Made by a program: the position numbers and the translations under genes
Notes under the pieces: generated by a model
Database searches by the model: none
Seen by the model: only the letters and a program-made list of their open reading frames with translations
Told to the model about the DNA's origin: nothing
Assembly (NCBI RefSeq): GCF_042434915.1
Contig: NZ_CP170198.1
Span: 3,472,001-3,536,000 of the forward strand
Length of the DNA: 64,000 bases
From: Aquimarina sp042434915
GTDB taxonomy: Bacteria; Bacteroidota; Bacteroidia; Flavobacteriales; Flavobacteriaceae
Direction: 5' to 3'
Shown: positions 54,335 to 63,701 of the stretch, piece by piece
Position numbering within the stretch: the first letter of the stretch is position 1
Layout of the letters: each line of letters starts with the position of its first letter

Positions 54335-55216
54335 ATGTCACACAAAGCTGGTTTTGTAAATATTATAGGAAATCCAAATGTAGGTAAATCAACGTTGATG
54401 AATTCTTTTGTAGGAGAGCGTTTATCTATAATAACTTCAAAAGCCCAAACGACAAGACATCGTATTTTGGGGATAGTAAATGGCGATGATTTTCAGGTCA
54501 TTTTATCAGATACACCAGGTATTATCAAGCCCGCATATCAATTGCAAGCTTCGATGATGGACTTTGTAAAGTCTGCTTTTGAAGACGCCGATGTACTCAT
54601 CTATATGGTTGAAATTGGCGAGAAAGATCTTAAAGATGACGCCTTTTTTGCCAAAATTACAAATGCAAAGATTCCAGTCTTATTATTATTGAATAAAATA
54701 GATAAATCAAATCAAGAACAATTAGAAGAACAGATGAAATTTTGGTCTCTAAAAGTTCCTAATGCCGAAATTTATCCTATTAGTGCGCTAGAAAATTTTA
54801 ATGTAAAAGAGGTTTTTGGTCGTATTGTAGAATTATTACCACTATCTCCAGCTTTTTATCCAAAAGATCAGTTAACAGATAAGCCCGAACGTTTTTTTGT
54901 AAATGAAGCGATTCGTGAAAAGATCCTACTGCATTATAAGAAAGAAATTCCCTATGCAGTTGAGATCGAGACTGAAGAGTTTTTTGAAGAAGAAGAAATT
55001 ATAAGAATTCGATCCGTGATTATGGTAGAACGGGATTCCCAAAAAGGAATTATTATCGGACATAAAGGGGCTGCTCTTAAGCGTGTAGGTATGGAAGCGC
55101 GTAAAGAATTAGAGAAATTCTTCGGAAAACAAATACACATAGAACTCTACGTAAAAGTAAACAAAAACTGGCGTAGTAACGAACGGCAGCTCAAACGTTT
55201 TGGGTATAATAAATAA
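54335..55216 (+). CDS. era: GTPase Era, ribosome assembly factor
   Basis: 293 aa. G1 GNPNVGKST, G3 DTPG, G4 NKID, then a C-terminal KH domain with VERDSQKGIIIGHKGAALKRVGMEAR (GxxG loop). Binds the 3' end of 16S rRNA and helps 30S maturation. Usual length. Own promoter and terminator; der follows. Confidence 0.97.
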   Translation: MSHKAGFVNIIGNPNVGKSTLMNSFVGERLSIITSKAQTTRHRILGIVNGDDFQVILSDTPGIIKPAYQLQASMMDFVKSAFEDADVLIYMVEIGEKDLKDDAFFAKITNAKIPVLLLLNKIDKSNQEQLEEQMKFWSLKVPNAEIYPISALENFNVKEVFGRIVELLPLSPAFYPKDQLTDKPERFFVNEAIREKILLHYKKEIPYAVEIETEEFFEEEEIIRIRSVIMVERDSQKGIIIGHKGAALKRVGMEARKELEKFFGKQIHIELYVKVNKNWRSNERQLKRFGYNK

Positions 55217-55246
55217 ATCAACTTCAATTTTTTGGAAAACAATATG

Positions 55247-55286
55247 AAAAAGACTTAGCTTTAAGTACGCAAGTCTTTTTTATTTT
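55247..55286 (+). terminator. Intrinsic terminator of era
   Basis: Stem AAAAAGACTT / AAGTCTTTTT with a 14-base loop and a further T-rich tail, 30 bases after the era stop. Confidence 0.8.
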
Positions 55287-55352
55287 TCACTTCTTTTTTA
55301 AGTGATGTAAAATACAAATACATCAATAATAGCTTACCAAAAATAAAAAGGC

Positions 55353-55360
55353 TAATTTTG
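55353..55360 (+). promoter_or_regulatory. -7 box of der
   Basis: Perfect TAATTTTG followed by CA, 22 bases before the der ATG. Confidence 0.5.
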
Positions 55361-55382
55361 CAAAAAGTTTAGAAAAAATTCT

Positions 55383-56690
55383 ATGAGTAATATTGTAGCC
55401 ATTGTAGGTAGACCAAATGTAGGTAAATCTACTTTTTTTAATAGATTGATACAGCGACGCGAAGCTATTGTAGATGCAGTGAGCGGAGTGACACGGGATC
55501 GTCATTATGGCAAAAGTGATTGGAACGGAAAAGAATTTTCATTGATCGATACCGGTGGATATGTTAAAGGAAGTGATGATGTCTTTGAAGAACAAATTGA
55601 CAAGCAAGTAGAACTCGCGATTGAAGAGGCAGACGCCATTATTTTTATGGTTGATGTAGAGTCTGGAGTGACCGGTATGGATGAAGATGTAGCTAATTTG
55701 TTGCGCAAAGTAGACAAACCAGTCTTTTTGGCGGTCAATAAAGTTGATAACGGACAACGTGAAACAGATGCTGTAGAGTTCTATTCCTTGGGACTAGGAG
55801 AATTTTACACCATAGCAAGTATTAATGGAAGCGGAACTGGAGAATTACTGGACGCATTGATTGAAGCATTACCAGAGGTTGAAGAAGAGACAACATCAGA
55901 GTTGCCACGTTTTGCAGTAGTAGGACGGCCTAATGCAGGTAAATCTTCTTTTATCAATGCATTAATTGGAGAAGATCGTTATATCGTTACCGATATTGCG
56001 GGGACCACACGTGATGCTATTGATACCAAATACAATCGTTATGGATTTGAGTTTAATCTTGTTGATACCGCAGGGATACGACGTAAAGCCAAAGTTAAAG
56101 AAGATTTAGAATTCTATTCTGTAATGCGATCAGTACGCGCCATAGAGCATTGTGATGTTTGTTTGTTGGTTGTAGACGCTACTCGTGGGTTTGATTCACA
56201 AGTTCAAAACATTTTTTGGTTGGCAGAACGCAATCGCAAAGGGATAGTTATTCTTGTAAATAAATGGGATTTGGTCGAAAATAAGGAAAGTAATACTCTC
56301 AAAGATTTTGAAAAACATATACGTCAAGAAATCGCTCCTTTTACCGATGTTCCTATTGTATTTATATCGGTACTTACAAAACAACGACTGTTTAAAGCAA
56401 TTGAGACTGCAGTCGAGGTATATAAGAATCGCTCCAAAAAGATCAAAACGAGTGTCATGAATGATACAATGTTACCTATTATTGAGCGTAATCCACCACC
56501 AGCGTATAAGGGTAAATATGTTAAAATAAAGTATTGTATGCAATTGCCAACACCGCAACCACAATTTGCTTTCTTTTGCAATTTACCACAATACATACGT
56601 GAACCGTATAAACGTTATCTTGAAAATCAATTGCGCAATCAATTTGATTTTACAGGTGTTCCCGTAGCAGTTTATTTCAGAAAAAAATAA
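55383..56690 (+). CDS. der: Double GTPase Der (EngA), ribosome assembly factor
   Basis: 435 aa with two tandem GTPase domains: GRPNVGKSTFFNR / DTGGY / NKVD, then GRPNAGKSSFINAL / DTAGIRRKAKV / NKWD. A C-terminal KH-like domain follows (about 350-435). Needed for 50S subunit maturation. Usual length and order; single gene after era. Confidence 0.97.
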   Translation: MSNIVAIVGRPNVGKSTFFNRLIQRREAIVDAVSGVTRDRHYGKSDWNGKEFSLIDTGGYVKGSDDVFEEQIDKQVELAIEEADAIIFMVDVESGVTGMDEDVANLLRKVDKPVFLAVNKVDNGQRETDAVEFYSLGLGEFYTIASINGSGTGELLDALIEALPEVEEETTSELPRFAVVGRPNAGKSSFINALIGEDRYIVTDIAGTTRDAIDTKYNRYGFEFNLVDTAGIRRKAKVKEDLEFYSVMRSVRAIEHCDVCLLVVDATRGFDSQVQNIFWLAERNRKGIVILVNKWDLVENKESNTLKDFEKHIRQEIAPFTDVPIVFISVLTKQRLFKAIETAVEVYKNRSKKIKTSVMNDTMLPIIERNPPPAYKGKYVKIKYCMQLPTPQPQFAFFCNLPQYIREPYKRYLENQLRNQFDFTGVPVAVYFRKK

Positions 56691-56745
56691 AGAAAGTTAA
56701 AATTCATAAGCCCCATAATTGAACTTTAACCCTTCTTAAATTTAA

Positions 56746-56851
56746 CATAAAATTTCTAAATAAAAATGAAATTTTATGCGGAATCTAGTACTTTAGGGCG
56801 GTGTTTGATGTTATTTCCATGTAAAAAACCTTTTTTTAATAGGAATAACAT
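56746..56851. promoter_or_regulatory. Two inverted repeats before the CheB-CheR kinase operon
   Basis: The first is a perfect 11-bp repeat CATAAAATTTC / GAAATTTTATG with an 11-base loop (56746-56778), without a T-tract. The second, ATGTTATT(T)CC / GGAATAACAT, spans 56808-56851 with A- and T-runs between the arms. They may be a der terminator and an operator; no -7 box was found near. Confidence 0.35.
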
Positions 56852-56896
56852 TATCCATTATATTTTTAATACTATTAATATTAATTAAGGGGTAAA

Positions 56897-59800
56897 GTGA
56901 GTAACGTAAGTAAGAATAATATTGTGGTAGCAGTTGGTGCTAGTGCAGGGGGGCTGCAAGCTTTAAGCAGTTTTTTTGATAATACCCCCGAACATAGTAA
57001 ATATACTTTTGTAATTATTCAGCATTTGTCACCCGATCACAAAAGTTTGATGGGTGAATTATTATCCAAAAATACCAAAATTCCAATAGTAGAAATCAGT
57101 AATGATTCCTTAATTAAATCGGAACATATTTATATGATTCCGCCTACCAAAAATCTTATTATTCAAAACGATCATTTTGTTTTAATAGAGAAGCCCAAAG
57201 GCAAAACACTAAATCTTCCTATTGATATGTTTTTTGAATCAATGGCCGAGCATTATAAGGAAAATTGTGTTGGTATTGTATTAAGTGGAACAGGAAGTGA
57301 CGGTTCAAGAGGTATCCTTTCAATCAAAGAACAAGGAGGTATTGTCATCGTACAGCAACCCGAGCAGGCAAACTTTGATGGAATGCCAGAGAGCGCGATC
57401 AATACCGGTGCCGTGGATTTTATTTTGCCTGTGCAACAAATGATAAGTGAAATTGATAATTATTTTAAAACTCCAACGGTAATTGCTCCAGAAGATGATG
57501 AGATGGAGTATGATGAAAAGATTTTACAGGACATTTTATTATTACTCAAAAAAAGCACAGATTTAGACTTTAGTTTATATAAAAAACCTACGCTAGTTCG
57601 TCGTATGGCTAGACGTATTAAGATAATCAAAGCAGACTCTTTATCCGATTATTTGGCGTATTTAAAAGCGCATCCCGAAGAAATTCAAATTTTGCACAAA
57701 GAATTTCTTATAGGGGTTACCAAGTTTTTTAGAGATCTTAAAGTATGGGATATTTTAGAAAGTGAAGTAGTTCCTGATTTAGTTCGTCAAAAATTTGACG
57801 GAGAGGTTTTAAAAATATGGGATGTAGGATGTAGCACAGGAGAAGAAACTTATTCGCTAGCCATTGTTTTCTTAGAAGAAATCAAAAAACAAAATAAAAA
57901 GATTGACCTAAAGATTTTTGCGACAGATATTTCACAATATCATTTGGATATAGCAAGTAATGCAAAATACGACAGTGGTATTGCTGCAGATGTCTCTGCA
58001 GAACGCTTACAAGAATATTTTAGAAAAGAGGATGATCAATACACGGTCAAAGATCGAGTAAGAAAACATGTGATTTTTTCGAACCACAATATTATTAAAG
58101 ATCCTCCTTTTAATAATATGGACATGGTAGTTTGCCGTAATCTGTTAATTTACCTTCAAAATTCAGTACAAAATAACGCATTACATGTGCTGCACTATGC
58201 TCTCAAGTTTAATGGAGTTTTATTGTTAGGTACAAGCGAGAGTCTAGGAAATCAAAAGCAATATTTTGAAGAGATTAATCGTAAGTGGAAAATTTATCGA
58301 AATATTGAAGCCTCAACACGCTTGAGAACAGAGGTGTTAAAATCATCTAGCGATAGGCATAAAACACCAATATTTAAGATTAATTCAAAATTTGGCTCAA
58401 TTAATAAGGAGCCAGAGAATGCTTTTATTAACGAAATTAGTAAAGCTGTTTTAAAACAATTTGGAGCAGCAAGTATTCACATTGATGAGAATTTTAATAT
58501 CATCGATGCACAGGGTGAATTTTATAAATACGCAACTTTTCCAAGCCAGGGTTTTTCGGTAAACTTACTCCATATGCTTTCCGAGGATTTAAAAATAGCG
58601 GTATCTACCTCGGTTAGAAAGGCGATGCGATCAAACTCCGAATATTTTTATAAAGATGTATTGATCGATAAAGAGGAGGCTCCTAAGATGATCGATGTAA
58701 TGGTCAAGCCTTTGATTAAGAAGAATGTCGAGATCACAACCACCTTTGTTGTAACTTTATTTGAACATGATGTAAGAAATGATGATACAGTTTTAGTCGA
58801 AAAAGCAAATGCAGAGAAAACATCCAATAAACGAATACAAGATCTAGAAGAAGAGCTTGAAGAAGCAAGAGAAGAACTTAAAAGTTCGATAGAAGAAACC
58901 GAAACAAGTAATGAAGAATTACAGGCAGCTAATGAAGAGCTGTTAGCTTCTAACGAAGAACTTCAAAGTACGAATGAAGAGTTGCAGAGTGTGAATGAAG
59001 AGTTACACACGGTTAATGCAGAGCATATTCAAAAAGTAGATGATCTAGCACATCTTAATGCCGATATGGATAACCTGCTTAATAGCACCAAAATCGGAAC
59101 CATTTTCTTGGATAGAGAATTAACTATCAGAAAGTTTACTCCAGAAATCAAGGAGCATTTTAATTTTGTAAAACGCGATATAGGACGACCAATCGAAAAT
59201 TTCATATCAAATTTTGGTATTACTCGACGCAAAACGTTGATTGATAATGCCAAAAAGGTAATGGAAACGGGGACTATTTTTGAAAAAAGAATCTCAAGCA
59301 AAACAGATCGTTTCTTTATTCAAAGGATATCACCCTTCATAAATTCTATTGGGAAAACAGATGGAGTGGTTATTACTTTTATTGATATTACTACCGTACA
59401 TAAATCTCAAGAGAAACTTCGCAAAAGTGAAGAAAAGTTCAAGACCTTTTATGAAGAGGATCCTGTTATGCACATAAGCGTAAATAGCACAACAGGTGTA
59501 ATTATTGATTGCAACAAACTGATGATTAAAACCCTTGGGTATGCAGAAAAAAAAGAGGTAATAGGCATGCCAATAATCGATATTTACGCACCAGATTATC
59601 AAGTAAAAGTGGTCAAATTGTTAGAGCAATTTAGAAAAACTGGGAAAGTTGAAAGTGAAGAGATGATACTTTTGACTAAAGAAGGTAAAAAGATACCAGT
59701 AATTTTAAATTCTGAAGCAGTACGTGATGAAAAAGGTAACATTACTCACAGTCGATCTACTTTAGTTAATATTTCTGACTTAAAGAAAAAGCAAGAAAAA

Positions 59801-60499
59801 ATAGAAGAACAAAAGGCAGAATTAGAGCGAGCAAATAAGGATTTAGAACAGTTCGTATCTATATGTTCTCATGATCTACAAGAACCTCTTGGTACTATAA
59901 GATTTGGAAGTGATATTTTGAGTAAAAAATTTAGCGATTCTTTGGATCCAAAGGCAAAAGAATATGTTGAATATATTCATAGTGCCTCGGGTCGTTTAAG
60001 TGATCAAATAAAAGCCTTGTTAGAGCACAGTCGTATAGGAAGAGATTTAAAAATGACTCGTGTTGATACCAAAGAATTAGTAGAGATCGTAAAATATGAT
60101 CTTGGTAAAAGAATACAAGAATGTGGAGCTTCTATTCACTCGGGAAAACTGCCTGTTGTCAAAGGTCTTAAGGTAGAATTGAGACTTTTATTTCAAAATT
60201 TAATCGGGAATGCTATTAAATATTGTAAAAAAGATGTCGCACCCGATATTCGTATCAATGCATTCAAAGATAATGGCTATCATATTTTTTCTATTACCGA
60301 TAATGGTATTGGTATGGAAGAAAAGGATCTTGATTCTATTTTTACCATTTTTAACCGAGTTCCAACCGATGAAGATTATGAAGGAACTGGAGTGGGATTA
60401 GCACATTGCGAAAAAATTGTTAAGCTACATGATGGTAAAATATGGGTTGATTCAAAAGTAGGAGTAGGAAGTACATTTTATTTTAAAATTAAGGAATAA
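56897..60499 (+). CDS. CheB-CheR-PAS histidine kinase fusion
   Basis: 1200 aa starting at GTG 56897, with an AGGGG stretch just upstream. Domains: CheB methylesterase (about 5-190) with triad candidates S16 (GASAGG), H43 and D135 (SGTGSDG). CheR methyltransferase (about 205-475; WDVGCSTGEETYSLA, VVCRNLLIYL). A long Glu-rich coiled coil (about 645-725, repeated N/S-x-E-E-L). Two PAS domains (about 735-850 and 865-985). HisKA (FVSICSHDLQEPLG, H992) and HATPase. No receiver. Such fusions act outside chemotaxis and feed nearby receivers; here bacteriophytochrome and two receivers follow within 10 bases. Confidence 0.92.
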   Translation: MSNVSKNNIVVAVGASAGGLQALSSFFDNTPEHSKYTFVIIQHLSPDHKSLMGELLSKNTKIPIVEISNDSLIKSEHIYMIPPTKNLIIQNDHFVLIEKPKGKTLNLPIDMFFESMAEHYKENCVGIVLSGTGSDGSRGILSIKEQGGIVIVQQPEQANFDGMPESAINTGAVDFILPVQQMISEIDNYFKTPTVIAPEDDEMEYDEKILQDILLLLKKSTDLDFSLYKKPTLVRRMARRIKIIKADSLSDYLAYLKAHPEEIQILHKEFLIGVTKFFRDLKVWDILESEVVPDLVRQKFDGEVLKIWDVGCSTGEETYSLAIVFLEEIKKQNKKIDLKIFATDISQYHLDIASNAKYDSGIAADVSAERLQEYFRKEDDQYTVKDRVRKHVIFSNHNIIKDPPFNNMDMVVCRNLLIYLQNSVQNNALHVLHYALKFNGVLLLGTSESLGNQKQYFEEINRKWKIYRNIEASTRLRTEVLKSSSDRHKTPIFKINSKFGSINKEPENAFINEISKAVLKQFGAASIHIDENFNIIDAQGEFYKYATFPSQGFSVNLLHMLSEDLKIAVSTSVRKAMRSNSEYFYKDVLIDKEEAPKMIDVMVKPLIKKNVEITTTFVVTLFEHDVRNDDTVLVEKANAEKTSNKRIQDLEEELEEAREELKSSIEETETSNEELQAANEELLASNEELQSTNEELQSVNEELHTVNAEHIQKVDDLAHLNADMDNLLNSTKIGTIFLDRELTIRKFTPEIKEHFNFVKRDIGRPIENFISNFGITRRKTLIDNAKKVMETGTIFEKRISSKTDRFFIQRISPFINSIGKTDGVVITFIDITTVHKSQEKLRKSEEKFKTFYEEDPVMHISVNSTTGVIIDCNKLMIKTLGYAEKKEVIGMPIIDIYAPDYQVKVVKLLEQFRKTGKVESEEMILLTKEGKKIPVILNSEAVRDEKGNITHSRSTLVNISDLKKKQEKIEEQKAELERANKDLEQFVSICSHDLQEPLGTIRFGSDILSKKFSDSLDPKAKEYVEYIHSASGRLSDQIKALLEHSRIGRDLKMTRVDTKELVEIVKYDLGKRIQECGASIHSGKLPVVKGLKVELRLLFQNLIGNAIKYCKKDVAPDIRINAFKDNGYHIFSITDNGIGMEEKDLDSIFTIFNRVPTDEDYEGTGVGLAHCEKIVKLHDGKIWVDSKVGVGSTFYFKIKE

Positions 60500-60508
60500 A
60501 CATAGCAT

Positions 60509-62716
60509 ATGGCAAGTCCATCGACATTATATCCACGCAAGGTGGATTTAAACAATTGTGATAAAGAACCTATTCATATTTTGGGAAAAGTTCAAAACCA
60601 CGGGGTATTGTTAAGTTGTGATCCAATAACTTTAGAAATCCTTCAGTATAGCGAAAATATTAATGAAATCTTGGGTTTGCAAAAACAAGCTGTCCAAAAT
60701 TTATCTCAGCTTTTTGAGCCTTCTACCATACAATTTATACAAGATAATTATACACTCGAACAATCATTTCCGCTGGATGGACACATTGGCGAGACAGCAT
60801 ATATAGCTATTATTCATAAGAATGATGATAGGCTTATTGTAGAATTAGAACCAGTAGGTGTCCAGATTCCGCAAATATTTTATCAACAGCAAATGACTAG
60901 TATCATTACAGAGTTGGGAAGGACTGAGACCGACCTGCAAATGTGTGATAAAGCAGCAGATTTGATAAGAGATTTTTTAGGTTATGATCGCGTCATGATT
61001 TACAAATTTGATCCGCAGTGGAACGGCGAAGTAGTTTCTGAAGCCAAAGAAGAACATTTGGAAAGTTGGTTGGGTTTACATTATCCCGCCTCCGATATTC
61101 CGCAACAAGCTCGTAAACTTTTTTTAAAACAGGGAGTTCGTATAATTGCAGATGTGGCATCTACTCCTGTTGATGTTTTACCGCAACTGGATCCTAGGCT
61201 TAAACAACCCTTAGATTTGAGTCGATCAGAACTTAGAGCTGTGTCACCAATCCATATAGAGTACTTGACGAATATGAAAGTTGGGGCGACTTTGACAGCT
61301 GCTATAGTTTTTAATGATACATTGTGGGGATTGATAGCCTGCCACCACTATAGTCCTAAGTTTATTAATTATCAGCAAAGACTTTCATGCAAATTTTTAA
61401 CAGAGGTTTTTTCTAGTCAATTAGGGATGAAATCTTCTAATATAGAGTTGCTTAAAATAAATAGTGCCAATGTCGTTCGTAATAAACTAGTGGCACAAAT
61501 GAGTCTTAAATGGGATATTGTCTCGGGACTTTGTGATCATAAAGTCACGATGTTAGATATTGCAGAGGCCACCGGAGGTGCCATAATTATCGATGGTGAT
61601 ATAAAATTAATTGGTAAAACTCCTTCAAAAGAATTTGTACAACACTTAAGTGCTTGGATGGCAGAGCAAACCAAAGAGGATATTTTTTATACCGAGCATC
61701 TCTGTGAGGTATACCCACTAGCAAAAACCTATCAAGAAGTAGTCTCTGGTGTCTTGCAAATATCCATTTCAAAAATTGATAAAAATTATATTATATGGTT
61801 TAAACCAGAGAAGCCAAAGACTGTAAATTGGGGAGGTAACCCTAATAAATCAGTTTTAATCGACAGCGAGGCAAGATTAAGTCCAAGAAAATCATTTGAG
61901 AAATGGTCTGAAGAATTATCAGGTAGCTCATCACCTTGGACCGATAACGAGATCGCTGCTATTAAGGCACTGAAAAGTAATATTTCTGAAATTATTGTGC
62001 AAAAATATGAAGAAGTGCAATTATTGAATAAAAATTTGGAACAAGCCTATAAAGAGTTACAAGCTTTTAGCTACAGCGTTTCGCATGATTTGAGAGCACC
62101 TCTACGTGGGATCGACGGTTTTGCTCAAATAATTAAAGAAGATTATTTTGAGCAGTTAGATGAGTATGGAAAAAATGCCATTCGCACCATTATTAATTCA
62201 ACGAGTAAGATGAACGAATTAATCGATGATATACTTTCTTTTTCGGGCCTTAGCCAAAAACAGGTTAATTTTAATACATTTTCAATGAAAAATGTGGTTA
62301 GAGATGTATTAAATTTTATACAACCTGCAATTACGTACCCTCATGCTATTATTAAACTACAAGACGATATTCCCGATGCCTATGGTGATACGGCTATGAC
62401 GTTTCAAATATTAAGTAATTTAATAGGAAATGCATTAAAGTATACAACAGATAAAAAAACACCAGAGATATCGATAGGATATGATACTAAAAAATCAGCT
62501 TATTTTGTAAAGGATAATGGTATAGGTTTTGACGAGAAACACAAAGAAAGAATTTTTGGAGTTTTTCATCGTTTAGTAGGTAAAGAGTTTGAGGGATCAG
62601 GTATTGGTTTGGCTATTGTAAAACGTGCGATAGAAAAACATGATGGTTTTATAGAGGTAAAAAGTATCTTAAATCAAGGAACTACCTTTTACTTCCAACT
62701 TAAAAAAGAGCAGTAA
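60509..62716 (+). CDS. bphP: Bacteriophytochrome histidine kinase
   Basis: 735 aa red/far-red photoreceptor: PAS-GAF-PHY-HisKA-HATPase. The biliverdin-attachment Cys is C17 (NNCDKEPIHILG), as in BphPs. GAF has the PASDIP motif (Asp to the pyrrole water). The PHY tongue has WGGNP and SPRKSF (PRxSF). Kinase His is H526 (VSHDLRAPLRGI), and the ATPase has GSGIGLAIVKRAI. All light-sensing residues seem intact. The gene for its chromophore enzyme lies three genes downstream. It likely phosphorylates one of the two receivers. Confidence 0.95.
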   Translation: MASPSTLYPRKVDLNNCDKEPIHILGKVQNHGVLLSCDPITLEILQYSENINEILGLQKQAVQNLSQLFEPSTIQFIQDNYTLEQSFPLDGHIGETAYIAIIHKNDDRLIVELEPVGVQIPQIFYQQQMTSIITELGRTETDLQMCDKAADLIRDFLGYDRVMIYKFDPQWNGEVVSEAKEEHLESWLGLHYPASDIPQQARKLFLKQGVRIIADVASTPVDVLPQLDPRLKQPLDLSRSELRAVSPIHIEYLTNMKVGATLTAAIVFNDTLWGLIACHHYSPKFINYQQRLSCKFLTEVFSSQLGMKSSNIELLKINSANVVRNKLVAQMSLKWDIVSGLCDHKVTMLDIAEATGGAIIIDGDIKLIGKTPSKEFVQHLSAWMAEQTKEDIFYTEHLCEVYPLAKTYQEVVSGVLQISISKIDKNYIIWFKPEKPKTVNWGGNPNKSVLIDSEARLSPRKSFEKWSEELSGSSSPWTDNEIAAIKALKSNISEIIVQKYEEVQLLNKNLEQAYKELQAFSYSVSHDLRAPLRGIDGFAQIIKEDYFEQLDEYGKNAIRTIINSTSKMNELIDDILSFSGLSQKQVNFNTFSMKNVVRDVLNFIQPAITYPHAIIKLQDDIPDAYGDTAMTFQILSNLIGNALKYTTDKKTPEISIGYDTKKSAYFVKDNGIGFDEKHKERIFGVFHRLVGKEFEGSGIGLAIVKRAIEKHDGFIEVKSILNQGTTFYFQLKKEQ

Positions 62717-62722
62717 TATAAA

Positions 62723-63151
62723 ATGAATAGTAATTACGTACTTTATGTCGAGGATAATCCTAGCGATGTTGTATTAGTAGAACGAATATTTGAAAAAAAT
62801 CTTGAGGAGTATCAACTAAGACATTTTAGAACTGGAGAACACCTATTAGAGTGGTTTGAGTCCATTGAGGTCACTTATAATCTTCCAAAGTTAATTTTAT
62901 TGGATAATAAACTCGAGGGTATGAGTGGTGTGGAGGTTTTAAAAGAAATTAAAAATAATAGTAGAACCAAGCATATTCCTACAATCATAATCAGTTCTTC
63001 TGTCGAGGATAAAGATCTTCAGAACGCCTATCAAAATGGGGCAAACAGTTATTTGGAGAAACCCAAAAATTATCTAAATTTAAAAAAAACTATGCAGACC
63101 ATAGTTACATACTGGCTACAGTTTAATAAGATGTATCATGATAAAGAATGA
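62723..63151 (+). CDS. Rcp1-like receiver, phytochrome partner
   Basis: 142 aa single receiver: E10/D11 (VEDNPSD), phospho-acceptor D61 (LLDNKLEG), S-rich switch (ISSSVED) and K113. Six bases after the phytochrome gene, as in many BphP-response regulator pairs. No output domain. Confidence 0.9.
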   Translation: MNSNYVLYVEDNPSDVVLVERIFEKNLEEYQLRHFRTGEHLLEWFESIEVTYNLPKLILLDNKLEGMSGVEVLKEIKNNSRTKHIPTIIISSSVEDKDLQNAYQNGANSYLEKPKNYLNLKKTMQTIVTYWLQFNKMYHDKE

Positions 63152-63701
63152 AATTAAAATTCTGCTGATTGAAGATAATGATACAGATGTATTTCTTATT
63201 AAAAGGCAGATTGACAAAATAGCCTCTAATACAGTAATCCAGACAGCTATTGATCTTAGTGAAATTGAAGCTAAATTACGTGTTTTTACACCTGATATTA
63301 TTTTGTGTGATTACAACCTTCCTAGATGTACCGGAATGGAAGTGTTAGAATTAATTCGAAATAGTTCGCCAGCAACTACCTTTATTTTTGTAACAGGCTC
63401 AATTAATAACGAAGAATTAGCAGCTAATACAATACTCAATGGCGCCTCAGGATATATTTTGAAGAAGGATATGGCAAATTTACACAGTAAGTTGCTCCCG
63501 TATTTTCAAGCTGTAGATAAAAATAGTGCGGTACGTAACTCTGCAAAAAGACGTATTGACGAGAGTAAAGAAGCTGTTGCGATTATCGAAGAATTTCTTA
63601 AAAATTCTTTTGAAGAGAATCAAATTCACAAAGAAAGTATTAGTAAAATTAAAGAAGACCTATTTAAATTGAAAACAAAATATGATGCTGAAGATTCTTA
63701 A
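63138..63701 (+). CDS. Receiver protein with C-terminal helical extension
   Basis: 187 aa. Receiver 1-125: E12/D13 (IEDNDTD), phospho-acceptor D58 (LCDYNLP), T86 and K109. About 60 further residues form a charged helix (KEAVAIIEEFLKNSFEENQ). Overlaps the previous gene by 14 bases and the haem oxygenase gene by 20, so strong coupling. Partner of phytochrome or of the CheB-CheR kinase. Confidence 0.88.
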   Translation: MIKNEIKILLIEDNDTDVFLIKRQIDKIASNTVIQTAIDLSEIEAKLRVFTPDIILCDYNLPRCTGMEVLELIRNSSPATTFIFVTGSINNEELAANTILNGASGYILKKDMANLHSKLLPYFQAVDKNSAVRNSAKRRIDESKEAVAIIEEFLKNSFEENQIHKESISKIKEDLFKLKTKYDAEDS

